Made by a program: the position numbers and the translations under genes. From Haliangium sp050303215 (lineage in GTDB: Bacteria > Myxococcota_A > Polyangia > Haliangiales > Haliangiaceae), in NCBI RefSeq assembly GCF_050303215.1, contig NZ_JBNLBH010000063.1, positions 32,918 to 96,917 of the forward strand: a stretch of DNA of 64,000 nt, in the 5' to 3' direction. Below the pieces are notes generated by a model. It saw nothing but the letters and a program-made list of their open reading frames with translations, was not told the origin of the DNA and searched no databases. Shown here piece after piece: positions 39,324 through 49,965 of this stretch; positions within the stretch are counted from its first letter, which is position 1; every line of letters starts with the position of its first letter.

Positions 39324-40552
39324 GTGACCATCGGGGTGCGCTCGCCGGGGCAGTCCTGGGTGAAGTAGATGTGCAGGGCCTGGGCGATGACGGCCGCGAT
39401 CTTGCGCGCCTCGCGCGGCTTGGGCGCCACCGGGCGACCGCGGGTGTCGAACTCGAACACCAGATCCTTGCGGACCTCGATGCCCAGCGCCGAGGGTCGG
39501 TTGGACATCAGCCGGTAGCGCTCCACGAACATGCTGCCGTCGCGGCGGACGAACTCGCCGATCCGCTCATAGGCGCGCCGGGCGGCCTCGAACTCGACCG
39601 CGCGACCACGCGGCACCTGCCGGAACGCGTGCAAGTAGCTGCGCAGGATCTCGCTGTCCGACGAACGCAGGTTGGTGTCGAGCAGCATGTCCCACACGAT
39701 CTCGAAGGCGGGGTCGCCGTGGGTGTCGGGGTGCTCGGCCTCGAAGGCTTGGCGGGCGGTGTTGAAGAAGCACCACACCTGTGAGCGGACCTCGACCGAG
39801 CCGTCCGGGAGCAGGTAGGGGTAGTTGTGCTCGGTGTGGATCCCGGCCCGCTCGAGGGTGAGCGAGAGCCGGTCGCGCAGGATTCGGTCCGAGGTGAACT
39901 CGCCCAGGATGTCGGGGTAGAGGGGGTCGAACACGCCAAACGGCATCTCGCTGCGGATCTGATACCCCACGCAGCGCGTGAGCACGCTCACGGGCGGGCG
40001 CCGGGTGCCGCTCTGGTTGAAGGTGTCGTAGGTGTGCAGGGCGAGCTTGACCTGGGCCGGGGGGACGAAGCTGTTGTACTCGGCCGAGATGGCGTCGTAG
40101 TAGTGGCCGAGCAGGCGTTGCTTTTGTTCGAAGCTGAGCAGGTCCGAGAACGGGTAGTTGATGGCGTGGCGGCTCTGGTAGTCGGCGTCCTTGGCGGTGA
40201 TGCCGGGGAAGCGGCCGAAGTCGAGCACCACCCGGGCGATCTCGACCGAGTAGTAGCCGTCGAGGTCGAGGTGCCGGGCGAGGGCGTCGGCGAGCAGCTC
40301 CGCGCCCCAATCGCGCTCGTGCTCGTAGTAGCGCAGGAACACATCCTCCTCGATGGGGGCGCCGTGGGCGTCGACGAGGATCTCCGCGGGGATGACGTCG
40401 CCGTCGTGGATGACGTCGATGACGAGGCGGTTCTTGATGTCCTCCGGCAGCGCGTAGGGGCTGTCGGTGGCGACGGTGCGAGTGGAGCGAAAGGAGACCG
40501 GCCGTTCGCAGCGGGTACGGAAGGCGGTGTGTCGGTTGGGGCGTTTCCTCAT
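39320..40552 (-). CDS. N-formylglutamate amidohydrolase-like protein
   Basis: The product has 410 residues. The segments NRLVIDVIHDGDVIPAEIL, ERDWGAELLADALA, VEIARVVLDFGRFPG and ALHTYDTFNQSG follow the order of metal and substrate loops in the HutG/N-formylglutamate amidohydrolase family, though identity looks low and a C-terminal region of about 130 residues is extra. No histidine-degradation genes are close. The ATG at 40550-40552 is chosen because the upstream part of the open frame has a poor composition, but it lacks a clear ribosome site. Convergent with the MFS gene with interlocked stop codons. Confidence 0.6.
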   Translation of the reverse strand: MRKRPNRHTAFRTRCERPVSFRSTRTVATDSPYALPEDIKNRLVIDVIHDGDVIPAEILVDAHGAPIEEDVFLRYYEHERDWGAELLADALARHLDLDGYYSVEIARVVLDFGRFPGITAKDADYQSRHAINYPFSDLLSFEQKQRLLGHYYDAISAEYNSFVPPAQVKLALHTYDTFNQSGTRRPPVSVLTRCVGYQIRSEMPFGVFDPLYPDILGEFTSDRILRDRLSLTLERAGIHTEHNYPYLLPDGSVEVRSQVWCFFNTARQAFEAEHPDTHGDPAFEIVWDMLLDTNLRSSDSEILRSYLHAFRQVPRGRAVEFEAARRAYERIGEFVRRDGSMFVERYRLMSNRPSALGIEVRKDLVFEFDTRGRPVAPKPREARKIAAVIAQALHIYFTQDCPGERTPMVT

Positions 40553-40905
40553 CCGGGGAGAGGGTAGCGCATTCTGGGCCGAGGTGACTCGGGCTCCGGC
40601 TCGAAACCAACCCGTCCCCCGGCCCCACTGATTGGCCGGGCAGTGACCTCTGTGCGTCGTCGCCACGGCGTCGACGCGACCGCGGCGCAGGCCGACGCCC
40701 GCGACGATCTGGGACATGTGGTTCGAGGAATCCTGATCGCGGCCGAGTCTGTGATTCTGGGAAACTTGCGAGTGGCACTCGAGCGTGTGATATTGAGACT
40801 AGCTCCAAGACAACTCGACGGTGTCTCGATGCGCCGTCATCGTACGATGATGAGGCCTTCCGAAACGGAAGGTTCTCGATTGAGAATCAGAAGGACGTCT
40901 CGCTC
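40553..40905. other. control region upstream of the winged-helix gene
   Basis: This 353-bp stretch is locally less GC-rich from about 40730. Two perfect dyads lie close to the ATG at 40906: TCATCGTACGATGA (40837-40850), and CCTTCCG-AAA-CGGAAGG (40856-40872). They are only five bases apart, which suggests operator sites. No gene is supported. Confidence 0.55.
40837..40872. promoter_or_regulatory. two adjacent palindromes, likely operator
   Basis: A 14-bp perfect palindrome at 40837-40850 and a 7-bp stem with 3-base loop at 40856-40872 lie 34-69 bases upstream of the start codon. The product encoded downstream is itself a DNA-binding protein, so autoregulation is a plausible reading. Confidence 0.5.
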
Positions 40906-41379
40906 ATGTCTACTTTCCAACGGCAAGTAAACGCCCGTATTCACTCGTTCGTGGACGAGCTCTCGCTGCTGGCTCGTCACGCTGCCTTCGACATGCTCAC
41001 CTCCGCGCTGGCACCGGAGGCCGGGGCGGCACGACCCAATGGCCGCGCGGGGGTCGTCCCCCTGCGTGCTCGGCACCGGAACGGCAAACGGACCAGCGCG
41101 GAGCTGGCGGCGATGGCAGACTCGTTCCTGACCTACGTCGCCGAACATCCCGGGCAGCGTATGGAGAGCATCACCGCTGCGCTCGGCTACTCCACTCAGG
41201 AGCTCACGCTGCCAGTCAAGAAGCTGTTATTGGCGGGCAAGATCCGGGTCGAAGGGCAAAAGCGCGCAACGTCGTATTTTGCCGTCACGGACGAGGAGCC
41301 CACGCCGCGCAAGCGGCCACGGACCAAGCGGACCCAGCAGGCGCGGCGCACGAAGCGCACGAAGCGCACGAAGCGGTAG
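40906..41379 (+). CDS. small winged-helix DNA-binding protein with basic repeat tail
   Basis: The product has 157 residues. Residues about 1-36 are an amphipathic helix (MSTFQRQVNARIHSFVDELS). Residues about 62-126 form a winged helix: FLTYVAEHPGQRMESITAAL, a recognition-helix stretch YSTQELTLPVKKLLLAGKI and the wing RVEGQKRATSYFAV. The tail from about 130 is very basic with RTKRTKRTKR-type repeats and resembles histone-like C-termini, so non-specific DNA binding is likely in addition. The ATG follows GAAGGACG. Codons are less GC-ended than neighbours. A nucleoid-type or local regulator role is inferred. Confidence 0.75.
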   Translation: MSTFQRQVNARIHSFVDELSLLARHAAFDMLTSALAPEAGAARPNGRAGVVPLRARHRNGKRTSAELAAMADSFLTYVAEHPGQRMESITAALGYSTQELTLPVKKLLLAGKIRVEGQKRATSYFAVTDEEPTPRKRPRTKRTQQARRTKRTKRTKR

Positions 41380-41496
41380 GGTTGTATCCCGCCGCGCGCC
41401 GGCTCGCTCCGTCGATGCAGGCGTCGCTGCCCGGAGTCGCCACGTGGGGCCATCGAGTCGCAGCGCGAGGGCCTCGGGCTCGGTGTGGCGGCGCTG

Positions 41497-42261
41497 CTAC
41501 TTGGACAGCCAGGTGCCCAGCTCGGCGGTCTCGAGGGCGGCGGTGGGGCGGGACAGGCCGCTCTTGGCCTGCGCCATCAGCGCGGCCCGGCGTCGCTGTT
41601 GATTGCGTCGCAGCGCCGACTGCTGGGCCTTCAAGAAGTCGATCAGGGCGGTCGGTTCGGCGATGACGTAGCCGGGACCGTCGATGTCCACGGCGGACGC
41701 CGACACCAGCAGGCCGGCCTCGGCGAGCCGTTCGATGACGTCTACCGCTTGGTCGCGGGTCATGGCACAGCGATCGGCGAGCTCGCTGAGCGCCACCGGC
41801 ACGTAGATGGCGCCGCGGTTGTCGCCTTCGCTGCGCTCGTGCTCCTCGGCGAGGTAGCACAGGCAATGAACCAGGCGCTTGTCGGCGTGGTTGAACAGGA
41901 ACAGCTCCATCTGCCGATTGGAGTGCTCCATGCGGCGCGCCATGGTGTGTAGGATGCGGGCCGAGATCGTGGGCTGGTTCTTGAGCATGTTGCTCAGGGT
42001 CTTCTCGTCGATGGCCAGCAGCCGGGCGTCCTCACGCACCAGCGCGGTCGCCGAGCGCGGCTGGTGGGTCACGATGGCCATCTCGCCGAAGAACTCGCCC
42101 GGCGTGAGCACCGCCAGCAAGAACTCGCGGTTATAGAAGCGGCGGCGGATCTCGATCGCGCCACTCTGAATGACATACATCACATCCCCAGGATCTTCCT
42201 GGCGGAACACATGGGTTCCTGCGGGGAATTCTTGGATGTTCTGCTCGATGTCGCGGCTCAT
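41497..42261 (-). CDS. Crp/Fnr family cyclic-nucleotide-binding regulator
   Basis: The product has 254 residues. The cNMP-binding beta-roll is residues about 12-110 (FPAGTHVFRQEDPGDVMYVI, LTPGEFFGEMAIVTHQPRSA), a dimerisation helix about 110-150, and an HTH about 160-205 (VALSELADRCAMTRDQAVDV). The FGEMA plus PRSATA element fits cAMP-type phosphate cassettes. The C-terminus is extended by about 35 basic residues (LRRNQQRRRAALMAQ). The ATG at 42259-42261 opens with MSRDIEQN. Target genes not evident. Confidence 0.9.
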   Translation of the reverse strand: MSRDIEQNIQEFPAGTHVFRQEDPGDVMYVIQSGAIEIRRRFYNREFLLAVLTPGEFFGEMAIVTHQPRSATALVREDARLLAIDEKTLSNMLKNQPTISARILHTMARRMEHSNRQMELFLFNHADKRLVHCLCYLAEEHERSEGDNRGAIYVPVALSELADRCAMTRDQAVDVIERLAEAGLLVSASAVDIDGPGYVIAEPTALIDFLKAQQSALRRNQQRRRAALMAQAKSGLSRPTAALETAELGTWLSK

Positions 42262-42685
42262 GCCTACATCCGTTCGCTCTATTGGATGAAGCTGGGTCCG
42301 CGACGGTGTCAGGCGCCATCTTCGTGGCCTGTCAACGTGACCGCGACTTCCAGTCCAACCGCCTGAGGAACATCTGAGATGCTAACACAGTTCGAGTGTC
42401 TCATCGAGCGATGGATCTATGTCGCGCGTGTGTCGCTCGTGCCCGAACCGTCCCGACTAGACTGCCGGGCCGCAGGCTCGACATCCACTCACTCACCCGA
42501 CCCGGTCGCGTGTCCAGGTGAGGAGTGCGTCCATCCACTGGGCCTCCACGGGGCCACTCCGCGATGCACTCTTCCTGCGAGCGTATGAGCCAGCGGCCCA
42601 CATCGCCCGACGACCACCGCCTCTGCGGCGGCCGGTGACAGGTGGCTGGTGCTCTTCCGCCGATCGCGGCGAACCGCACCCGCTC
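42262..42685. other. 424-bp intergenic stretch without a supported gene
   Basis: It lies between the start of the Crp/Fnr gene and the stop of the TPR gene. Short open frames occur on both strands but show no domain, ribosome site or codon bias. No repeats or strong dyads were noticed; the Crp/Fnr promoter must be near 42265-42330. Confidence 0.45.
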
Positions 42686-43489
42686 TTAGAAGCGGCCGGT
42701 CATGGTCACGCCGAAGCCGTTGGGCATCAGCGTGGGCGCGATCTGGGTCGTGGCGGCGTCCTGCTCGGCCGGACTCTCGTCCTCGTTGCCGTAGGTCAGG
42801 TACAGATACAGGCCCACGCCGGCCGTGGCCACCGCGGCGACGGCGCTCACATCGGCGGAGATCGCAAAGATGGTCTCACGGGTCAGCGCGCCGTCGGCGG
42901 TCTCGCGGCACACGAGCCCGCCATCGGGGGCGTCGCCGCACGACTTGGCCGCGTCGTTCCCGGCGGCGTTGGCCAAGAGGCCGAAGACCACGGCGCCCGC
43001 TGCGGCCGCGCCGCTGCCGGCGAGCCAGAACACGGCCGGGTTGCGCTGCGGCTTGGTGGGGCCAGCGCCGGTGTTCGAGGACGCCTGCTGGGCCTCGAGC
43101 TCCGCCTGCTTGCGCTCCTCCTCCTGCCGGCGGCGCTGCTCTTCGGCTGCGACCTCGAGGCGCCGGATACGCTCTCGGACCGACACCACGTCCCTGGCCC
43201 GCGGGCTCTGGACGTAGCGGCGGAGGTAGTCCGCCGCGGTGGTGTACTCGCCCATGCGCTCGTAGGCGTTGGCGATGTTGAACAGCAGCTCGGGGCGTTG
43301 GCTGAGCTCGAAGGCCTCCTCATAGACTTTCGCCGCCTCTTCGTAGCGGCCTGCGGCGTAGTGCGCCTCGCCTTCGATGAACAGGTCGCGCGCGCGCTCG
43401 TCGTCGCGCTTCTGTGCGTCAGCCTGAGGAACGAACACGCTGAATCCAAAGATGAGCGCAAGAATGGGGAATACGGATTTCACTGACAT
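42686..43489 (-). CDS. secreted TPR protein coupled to the Ser/Thr kinase
   Basis: The product has 267 residues. A signal peptide (about residues 1-25, ending ADA) is followed by TPR helices (ERARDLFIEGEAHYAAGRYE, AAKVYEEAFELSQRPELLFN, IANAYERMGEYTTAADYLRR). A Gln/Glu-rich coiled coil (about 115-140) leads to a Gly/Ala-rich hydrophobic segment (about 155-175) and a second near 215-235; the C-terminus ends in Phe (TMTGRF). The start follows the kinase stop by one base, so both are translated together. It may scaffold or report envelope status to the kinase. Confidence 0.85.
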   Translation of the reverse strand: MSVKSVFPILALIFGFSVFVPQADAQKRDDERARDLFIEGEAHYAAGRYEEAAKVYEEAFELSQRPELLFNIANAYERMGEYTTAADYLRRYVQSPRARDVVSVRERIRRLEVAAEEQRRRQEEERKQAELEAQQASSNTGAGPTKPQRNPAVFWLAGSGAAAAGAVVFGLLANAAGNDAAKSCGDAPDGGLVCRETADGALTRETIFAISADVSAVAAVATAGVGLYLYLTYGNEDESPAEQDAATTQIAPTLMPNGFGVTMTGRF

Positions 43490-43490
43490 A

Positions 43491-45311
<1,821 letters not shown>

Positions 45312-45719
45312 GTGTCGACAACCTGGGTGAGCACGAGGAGTCAGCTCACCGACTCGCGTGCATACTAGCGTGCCCTATTCTACTACACAATCAAGGAACG
45401 CACGATGTCGTCGAACGATCATACGTGACTACTGTGTGCGACTGAGGTTACGGCAACTACGATATGGGGGAAGCAACATCGCGACCAGGCGACCCCCGCT
45501 TGCGAGGGGGCTTGTTGTGATGGTGCCTACGTCGGTAACAAAAGCACAAATCTGAGCGAGGGACAAGCGTTGTTGTGTGGTCGGAGCAATAATTTCGCGG
45601 CAAAGGGCCGTCATGAGCGGCTCCGAGGCCGCCTCGCCGGCGCCCGACGAGGCGCTGCAGGGGGGCGAATGTACCCCGGCTGGAATGGACCGGGAAGCCG
45701 AGGCGTTGGGGGCTGAGTC
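45312..45719. other. 408-bp intergenic stretch, relatively AT-rich
   Basis: The region upstream of the kinase and before the DUF2914 gene contains no supported gene. CCCCC (45493-45497) and GGGGG (45506-45510) form an imperfect hairpin followed by CTTGTTGTG. The lower GC from about 45360 to 45600 fits promoter DNA for both divergent genes. Confidence 0.45.
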
Positions 45720-46184
45720 ATGACGTCGAAACACATGAATCCAAAAACGTTTCTTTTAATACTGTTTTTGTCATCGGTGACGGTCATTCCGTACGCGTCG
45801 GCGCAGTCCGACACCTCGGGAGGTGACCGACCCGGGGTGGAGATCAGCGCCCGCCAGGAAGATCCCCGCTTGAACGACATGGCAGTGGCGACGGCGGTCA
45901 CGGACCGTCAGCCCGATGGCGCCGGAGATCGCTTCCCCGCGGGCACGGACAAGCTGATGTGCTGGACGTCGGTTCAGAATCTGGGCGAGCCGACCCAGGT
46001 GAAGCACACTTGGCGCCACGGCGACCGGGTCGTGAGCGAGCTGACCCTGTCGGTGGGCAAGAGCCGGCGTTGGCGCTCATGGTCGCAGCAGCGGATCCCC
46101 GAAAAGCTCACCGGGACCTGGTCGTGCGAGGTCACCGATGCGGCCGGGGCGCGGCTGGGGATGGCCACGGTCACGGTCGAGTAG
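45720..46184 (+). CDS. DUF2914-type secreted protein
   Basis: The product has 154 residues. A signal peptide (about residues 8-29, ending ASAQ) is followed by a beta domain with FPAGTDKLMCWTSVQNLGEP, VKHTWRHGDRVVSELTLSVG, RRWRSWSQQRI and LTGTWSCEVTDAAG, the recurring pattern of DUF2914. Function of the family is unknown; it is common in delta-proteobacteria next to envelope proteins. ATG 45720 or 45735 could be the start. Its last 14 bases overlap the convergent lipoprotein gene. Confidence 0.75.
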   Translation: MTSKHMNPKTFLLILFLSSVTVIPYASAQSDTSGGDRPGVEISARQEDPRLNDMAVATAVTDRQPDGAGDRFPAGTDKLMCWTSVQNLGEPTQVKHTWRHGDRVVSELTLSVGKSRRWRSWSQQRIPEKLTGTWSCEVTDAAGARLGMATVTVE

Positions 46185-48039
46185 CCGGACCGACGCCGGC
46201 CGCGATCGCGCCCCCGATGGGGACACGCAGCGTGAACCCGCCGGTGATATCGGTGACGGCCTCGGCCAAGGGGCGATCGCTATCGGGAGGCGCGCAGGCC
46301 AAGCACAGGAGCTGCACGGTGACGCCGGCGGCGCCCCCCGCGCCTCCCGTGAAGACCGCTCGGCCACTGACGCGGAAGGCGGCGGGCAGCTCGAGCGCGC
46401 CCAGATCGAGCCCCTCGCCCGGGCCCGGGGCGGTCACGATGTGGCGCGCGCTGCCGAGGGCGGGGTCGGGGCTGTCGAAGCGGAGCTCGTAGGCGCCGCC
46501 GGCGGTGAGCGCGAGCGAGAACCGGCCGTCGGCAGCCGTGACCGCGGTGGCGCCGGCGCCCGTGCTCTGAGCCAGGGTGCCCAGGGGAGTGGCGGACACG
46601 CGGACCCCGGGGGCGGGGTCGCGGACGCTGTCCAGGGTGCGACCGGCGACCTGGGCCGGGGCCACCAACGCCAGCTCCGAGGGCGTGCCCGCGCTCAGAT
46701 CTACCTCGAGCAAGGTGACGCCGAGGGCGTCGTCGGCCGGCTCCAGCACGACGTCGTAGATGCCCCCGTCCGGGGCCACGGGGAGGTCGAGGCGCGGCCA
46801 GGCGCCGCTGTCGTCGCTGGTGGCCGACAGATGCGCGCTGCCGGTGAGTGCGATCGGATCGCCGCCGGCGGTGAGCGTCGCGGCGCCCGCCAGCGGTCGG
46901 GCGGTCCAGGTCGCCCGCACCCCGGCGAGCGGGGTGACGCCGTCCGCGGCGAGGGCGGTGGCCGTGACCTGGCGTGAGCTGAGCTGGTCGGCGTACGTCA
47001 CTGCGAGCGGGGGGGCGCCGTTGCCGAGCGAGTCGGCGAGCGCACCGGAGGCCGGCAGGGTCAGCCAGGGCAGACCGCTGTCGGCTGCCGGGATCACGGC
47101 CAGCGTGGCCTCGGTGCCGGGGCGGGTCGACAGCGTGAAGGCGCCGTCGGCGCCGGTGCCGGCCAGGGTCGAGGGCACACCGTCGACGGTCAGGGTCACC
47201 TGGGCGTCGCCGAGGGGGGTCTGGGCCGGTCCGGTCACGACCCCGTCGATGTCGATACCCGGGCGCACCGACAGCTCCCAGGCAGCGTCGGCGGCCAGGT
47301 CGGAGAAGCGCACGGGCGCGACGCTGCCATCGGTGGGCACGACCAACAGATCGTACAGGCCGGCCTCGAGCCGGAGCGAGAACGCCCCATCGTCGCCGGC
47401 GAAGCCTTCGATCAGCCAGGGCACGCTGGCGCCGACCGGGGTCGCGCGGACGTAGCCCGCCAAGGGGCTGCCGCCGTCTTTGCGCACGAGCCCATCCACG
47501 CTCAGGCCGCCGGAGACGGAGACGGTGTCGAGTTCGAAGTCGAGGCCGGGCACCAGCGACAGGGCGCGCTCCTGCACCGGCGCCGGTTGCCCCGCGCGCG
47601 GCACCAGGCGCAGCCGATACTCCACCGCGTCGGCGTTGGGATCGGCCACGTTGATGGTTGCGGTGTCGGGCACGCAGGTGTAGCCCCCGATCGAGCCCGC
47701 GAGGAGGACCCGGTACGGGCCCGGGGTGAGGGCGTAGAACGCGACCTGGGCGCCATCGGCGGTGAGTTCGTTGAGGGCGACGGGGTCGCCGTCCGAGGTC
47801 ACGTCCCACTGATAGCTGCGGAACCCGGTGAGCTCCCTGCTCTCGACCGTGGCGGTGAGCACGATGTCGTCGGGGGCGCGGGGCGACTCGGTCGCGACCA
47901 CGATCCTCATGATGCAGTCGGCGCTGGGGCCGGCATCCGGGCCGTCCACGCCGCCTTCGTCGCCGCCCAGCGCGCAGGAAGCCAGTACGCCCGCGAGCGC
48001 GCCGACGACACCAATACATAGTGCTGATTGCCGCTGCAT
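46171..48039 (-). CDS. lipoprotein with repeated carboxypeptidase-regulatory-like domains
   Basis: The product has 622 residues. The signal peptide ends LASC (Cys22). After an Asp/Gly linker the chain is all beta, with several repeats resembling CarboxypepD_reg (VSGGLSVDGLVRKDGGSPLAG, GIDIDGVVTGPAQTPLGDAQ, VSGRAVFTGGAGGAAGVTV), each a seven-stranded transthyretin-like fold. These usually act as surface spacers or polysaccharide-binding modules. ATG at 48037-48039 is selected for its signal peptide; the open frame extends 115 codons upstream without support. Confidence 0.83.
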   Translation of the reverse strand: MQRQSALCIGVVGALAGVLASCALGGDEGGVDGPDAGPSADCIMRIVVATESPRAPDDIVLTATVESRELTGFRSYQWDVTSDGDPVALNELTADGAQVAFYALTPGPYRVLLAGSIGGYTCVPDTATINVADPNADAVEYRLRLVPRAGQPAPVQERALSLVPGLDFELDTVSVSGGLSVDGLVRKDGGSPLAGYVRATPVGASVPWLIEGFAGDDGAFSLRLEAGLYDLLVVPTDGSVAPVRFSDLAADAAWELSVRPGIDIDGVVTGPAQTPLGDAQVTLTVDGVPSTLAGTGADGAFTLSTRPGTEATLAVIPAADSGLPWLTLPASGALADSLGNGAPPLAVTYADQLSSRQVTATALAADGVTPLAGVRATWTARPLAGAATLTAGGDPIALTGSAHLSATSDDSGAWPRLDLPVAPDGGIYDVVLEPADDALGVTLLEVDLSAGTPSELALVAPAQVAGRTLDSVRDPAPGVRVSATPLGTLAQSTGAGATAVTAADGRFSLALTAGGAYELRFDSPDPALGSARHIVTAPGPGEGLDLGALELPAAFRVSGRAVFTGGAGGAAGVTVQLLCLACAPPDSDRPLAEAVTDITGGFTLRVPIGGAIAAGVGPATRP

Positions 48040-48402
48040 GGCCAACTCCGTATGCAAAGCCTTTGCCGCTCGCGCGAGCGAATGATGGGAGCATATCATC
48101 GCCGCCGGGGCGGGCTCGGGCGTCGATGACGCGGCCCGGCGCGCCTGCGCGTGGGGTCGAGACCGCGACATCGCTGTCGCGTTGCGGTTCGGTTCGAGAG
48201 CGCGCTGCGCGCCGTCGCTTGGGGCCGGTGCGGGGTCGCTTCGATGCTTCGGCGAGACCCGACGCGGCGCGCCGGCGTGATGCGTCGTGGCGCCGGGTCG
48301 CGAACCGAAGATGTCTTTGTCTACACCCGCACACAATGTAGTGGATTTCGTTCTCGCCCGCATGATACGGTTTTTAGTGGGCACACATTTCGGAGTTTTT
48401 GA
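48040..48402. other. 363-bp intergenic stretch with a small palindromic element
   Basis: No gene is supported. CGCGACA-TCGC-TGTCGCG is a perfect 7-bp dyad at 48164-48181, closely similar to the palindrome at 55337-55352. The AT-rich part at about 48325-48400 probably carries the promoter of the AarF/UbiB gene; CGGAG lies 8 bases before its ATG. Confidence 0.45.
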
Positions 48403-49779
48403 ATGCTATATGCACTCGCCATTGGTCTCCTCTCGTTGTCGATAGCGCTCTTGGTCCCGACCTGGCGGCGGGTCTTGGTGTTCCATCTCCACGCCGGCAA
48501 GTACGCCGGCATCTGGTTGCTCGATCTGTGCCGGATTCGGCGCCTGTGGCTGCGCCTGCGCGGCCGTCGCCCAGTGCCCATCGACCTACCCCTGCTACTG
48601 CGGCGCTTCTGCGAGGACATGGGGCCGACGTTCATCAAGTTCGGCCAGATCGTGGCCTCGTCGGCGGGCATGTTCCCCGACCGCTATGTGCAAGAGTTTC
48701 AAAAATGCCTGGATCGGGTGCGGCCGTTCCCGTTCGCGCAGGTGAAGCAGATCCTGGGCGAGGAGCTGGGCGAGTTGGGGGTGCGGGCGCTGTCGGACAT
48801 CGACCCGACGCCCTTGGCCAGCGCGTCCATTGCCCAGGTGCACCGGGCCCGCTTGCACGACGGCAGCGACGTGGTGATCAAGGTGCAGCGGCCGGGCATC
48901 GCCGACCAGGTCGAGGCCGACATGCGCATCCTGCGCGCCGTCGCGTGGCTCGCGGCGCGCCTGGTCAAGGACGCCGAGCTGGCCAACCCGGTGGGCATCG
49001 TAGAGGACTTCGCCGCCACCCTGAGCGAGGAGCTCGACTTCCGCCGCGAGGCCACGAATCTGCGCCACTTCAACGAGATCATGGCCGATTTCGGTCAGGC
49101 TCAGGTGCGCGCGCCCACGCCCAACCCGGTGCTCACCTCGGCCAAGGTGTTGGTCATGGAGCGCTTCTCGGGCACTCGGGTCGACTGCGCCGAGCAGATA
49201 TTTGCTCGCGGCGTCGACGCCGAGGCGGCGTTGGTGACCGGGCTGCGGGCGTGGCTCCAGTGCGTGGTCCTGCGCGGCTTCTTCCACGGCGATGTGCACG
49301 CCGGCAACCTCATGCTGCTCGACGACGGCGACGTCGGCTTCCTCGACTTCGGCATCATCGGCCGCTTCGATCGGGTTCAGCGCCGCCTGGTCACCGACTA
49401 CATGCTGGCGTTCTCGATGGGGAACTACCGCAAGCTGGCGGAGGTCATCGTGGCCATGGGCGGCGTACCCGACGGGCTCGACATGGAAGCCTTCGCGCGC
49501 GACCTGGGCGAGGTCTTTGCGCCCATCCGCGGCGCCGCCTTCGGCGATGTCAACTACGCCGAGCTCCTGCCCGGGATCCAGCGCGTGTCCACGCGCCACC
49601 GCATGCGTCTCCCCCGCGAGTTCGTCCTGATCCTCAAGCAGTTCTTGTACTTCGATCGCTACGCCAAGCTGCTGGCGCCGCACCTCAACGTGTTCACCGA
49701 TCCCCGCCTCATCCTCGGGCTCCAGGGTGACATCCAGAAGGCCCGGGCCGAGAGCGAGGCCCTGCGCGCGGCGGCGTGA
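48403..49779 (+). CDS. ubiB: AarF/UbiB/ABC1 family protein kinase-like protein
   Basis: The product has 458 residues. The KxGQ motif is FIKFGQIVASS (Lys79), the alanine-rich loop SASIAQVHRA, then VVIKVQRPGI (nucleotide lysine), FHGDVHAGNLM and the DFG-like FLDFGIIGRFD. The ordinary N-terminal hydrophobic stretch (about residues 1-20) suggests membrane attachment. The family supports quinone biosynthesis or lipid handling and is probably an ATPase. It is followed by fabH after 186 bp. Confidence 0.92.
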   Translation: MLYALAIGLLSLSIALLVPTWRRVLVFHLHAGKYAGIWLLDLCRIRRLWLRLRGRRPVPIDLPLLLRRFCEDMGPTFIKFGQIVASSAGMFPDRYVQEFQKCLDRVRPFPFAQVKQILGEELGELGVRALSDIDPTPLASASIAQVHRARLHDGSDVVIKVQRPGIADQVEADMRILRAVAWLAARLVKDAELANPVGIVEDFAATLSEELDFRREATNLRHFNEIMADFGQAQVRAPTPNPVLTSAKVLVMERFSGTRVDCAEQIFARGVDAEAALVTGLRAWLQCVVLRGFFHGDVHAGNLMLLDDGDVGFLDFGIIGRFDRVQRRLVTDYMLAFSMGNYRKLAEVIVAMGGVPDGLDMEAFARDLGEVFAPIRGAAFGDVNYAELLPGIQRVSTRHRMRLPREFVLILKQFLYFDRYAKLLAPHLNVFTDPRLILGLQGDIQKARAESEALRAAA

Positions 49780-49965
49780 TCGCGTCGGCTGCGGACGGCT
49801 GACGGCGGGATACCACCCACGCCTTGCCTCCTGGGCGTTGGGCCGCTATTGATGTGAGCCAAATCGGCCGGCGATGAGCGCCAGCCGTGGAGCCACTCGA
49901 TCTGAAACCGACCAGCGACCGATCCGGTCAGTCGGAGCGGGCCCGGCGGGCAAGGAATACACTGT

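Noticed and set aside
45358..45555. 65-residue open frame in the AT-rich gap
   Set aside because: No ribosome site, no codon bias, and the region is better explained as promoter DNA.
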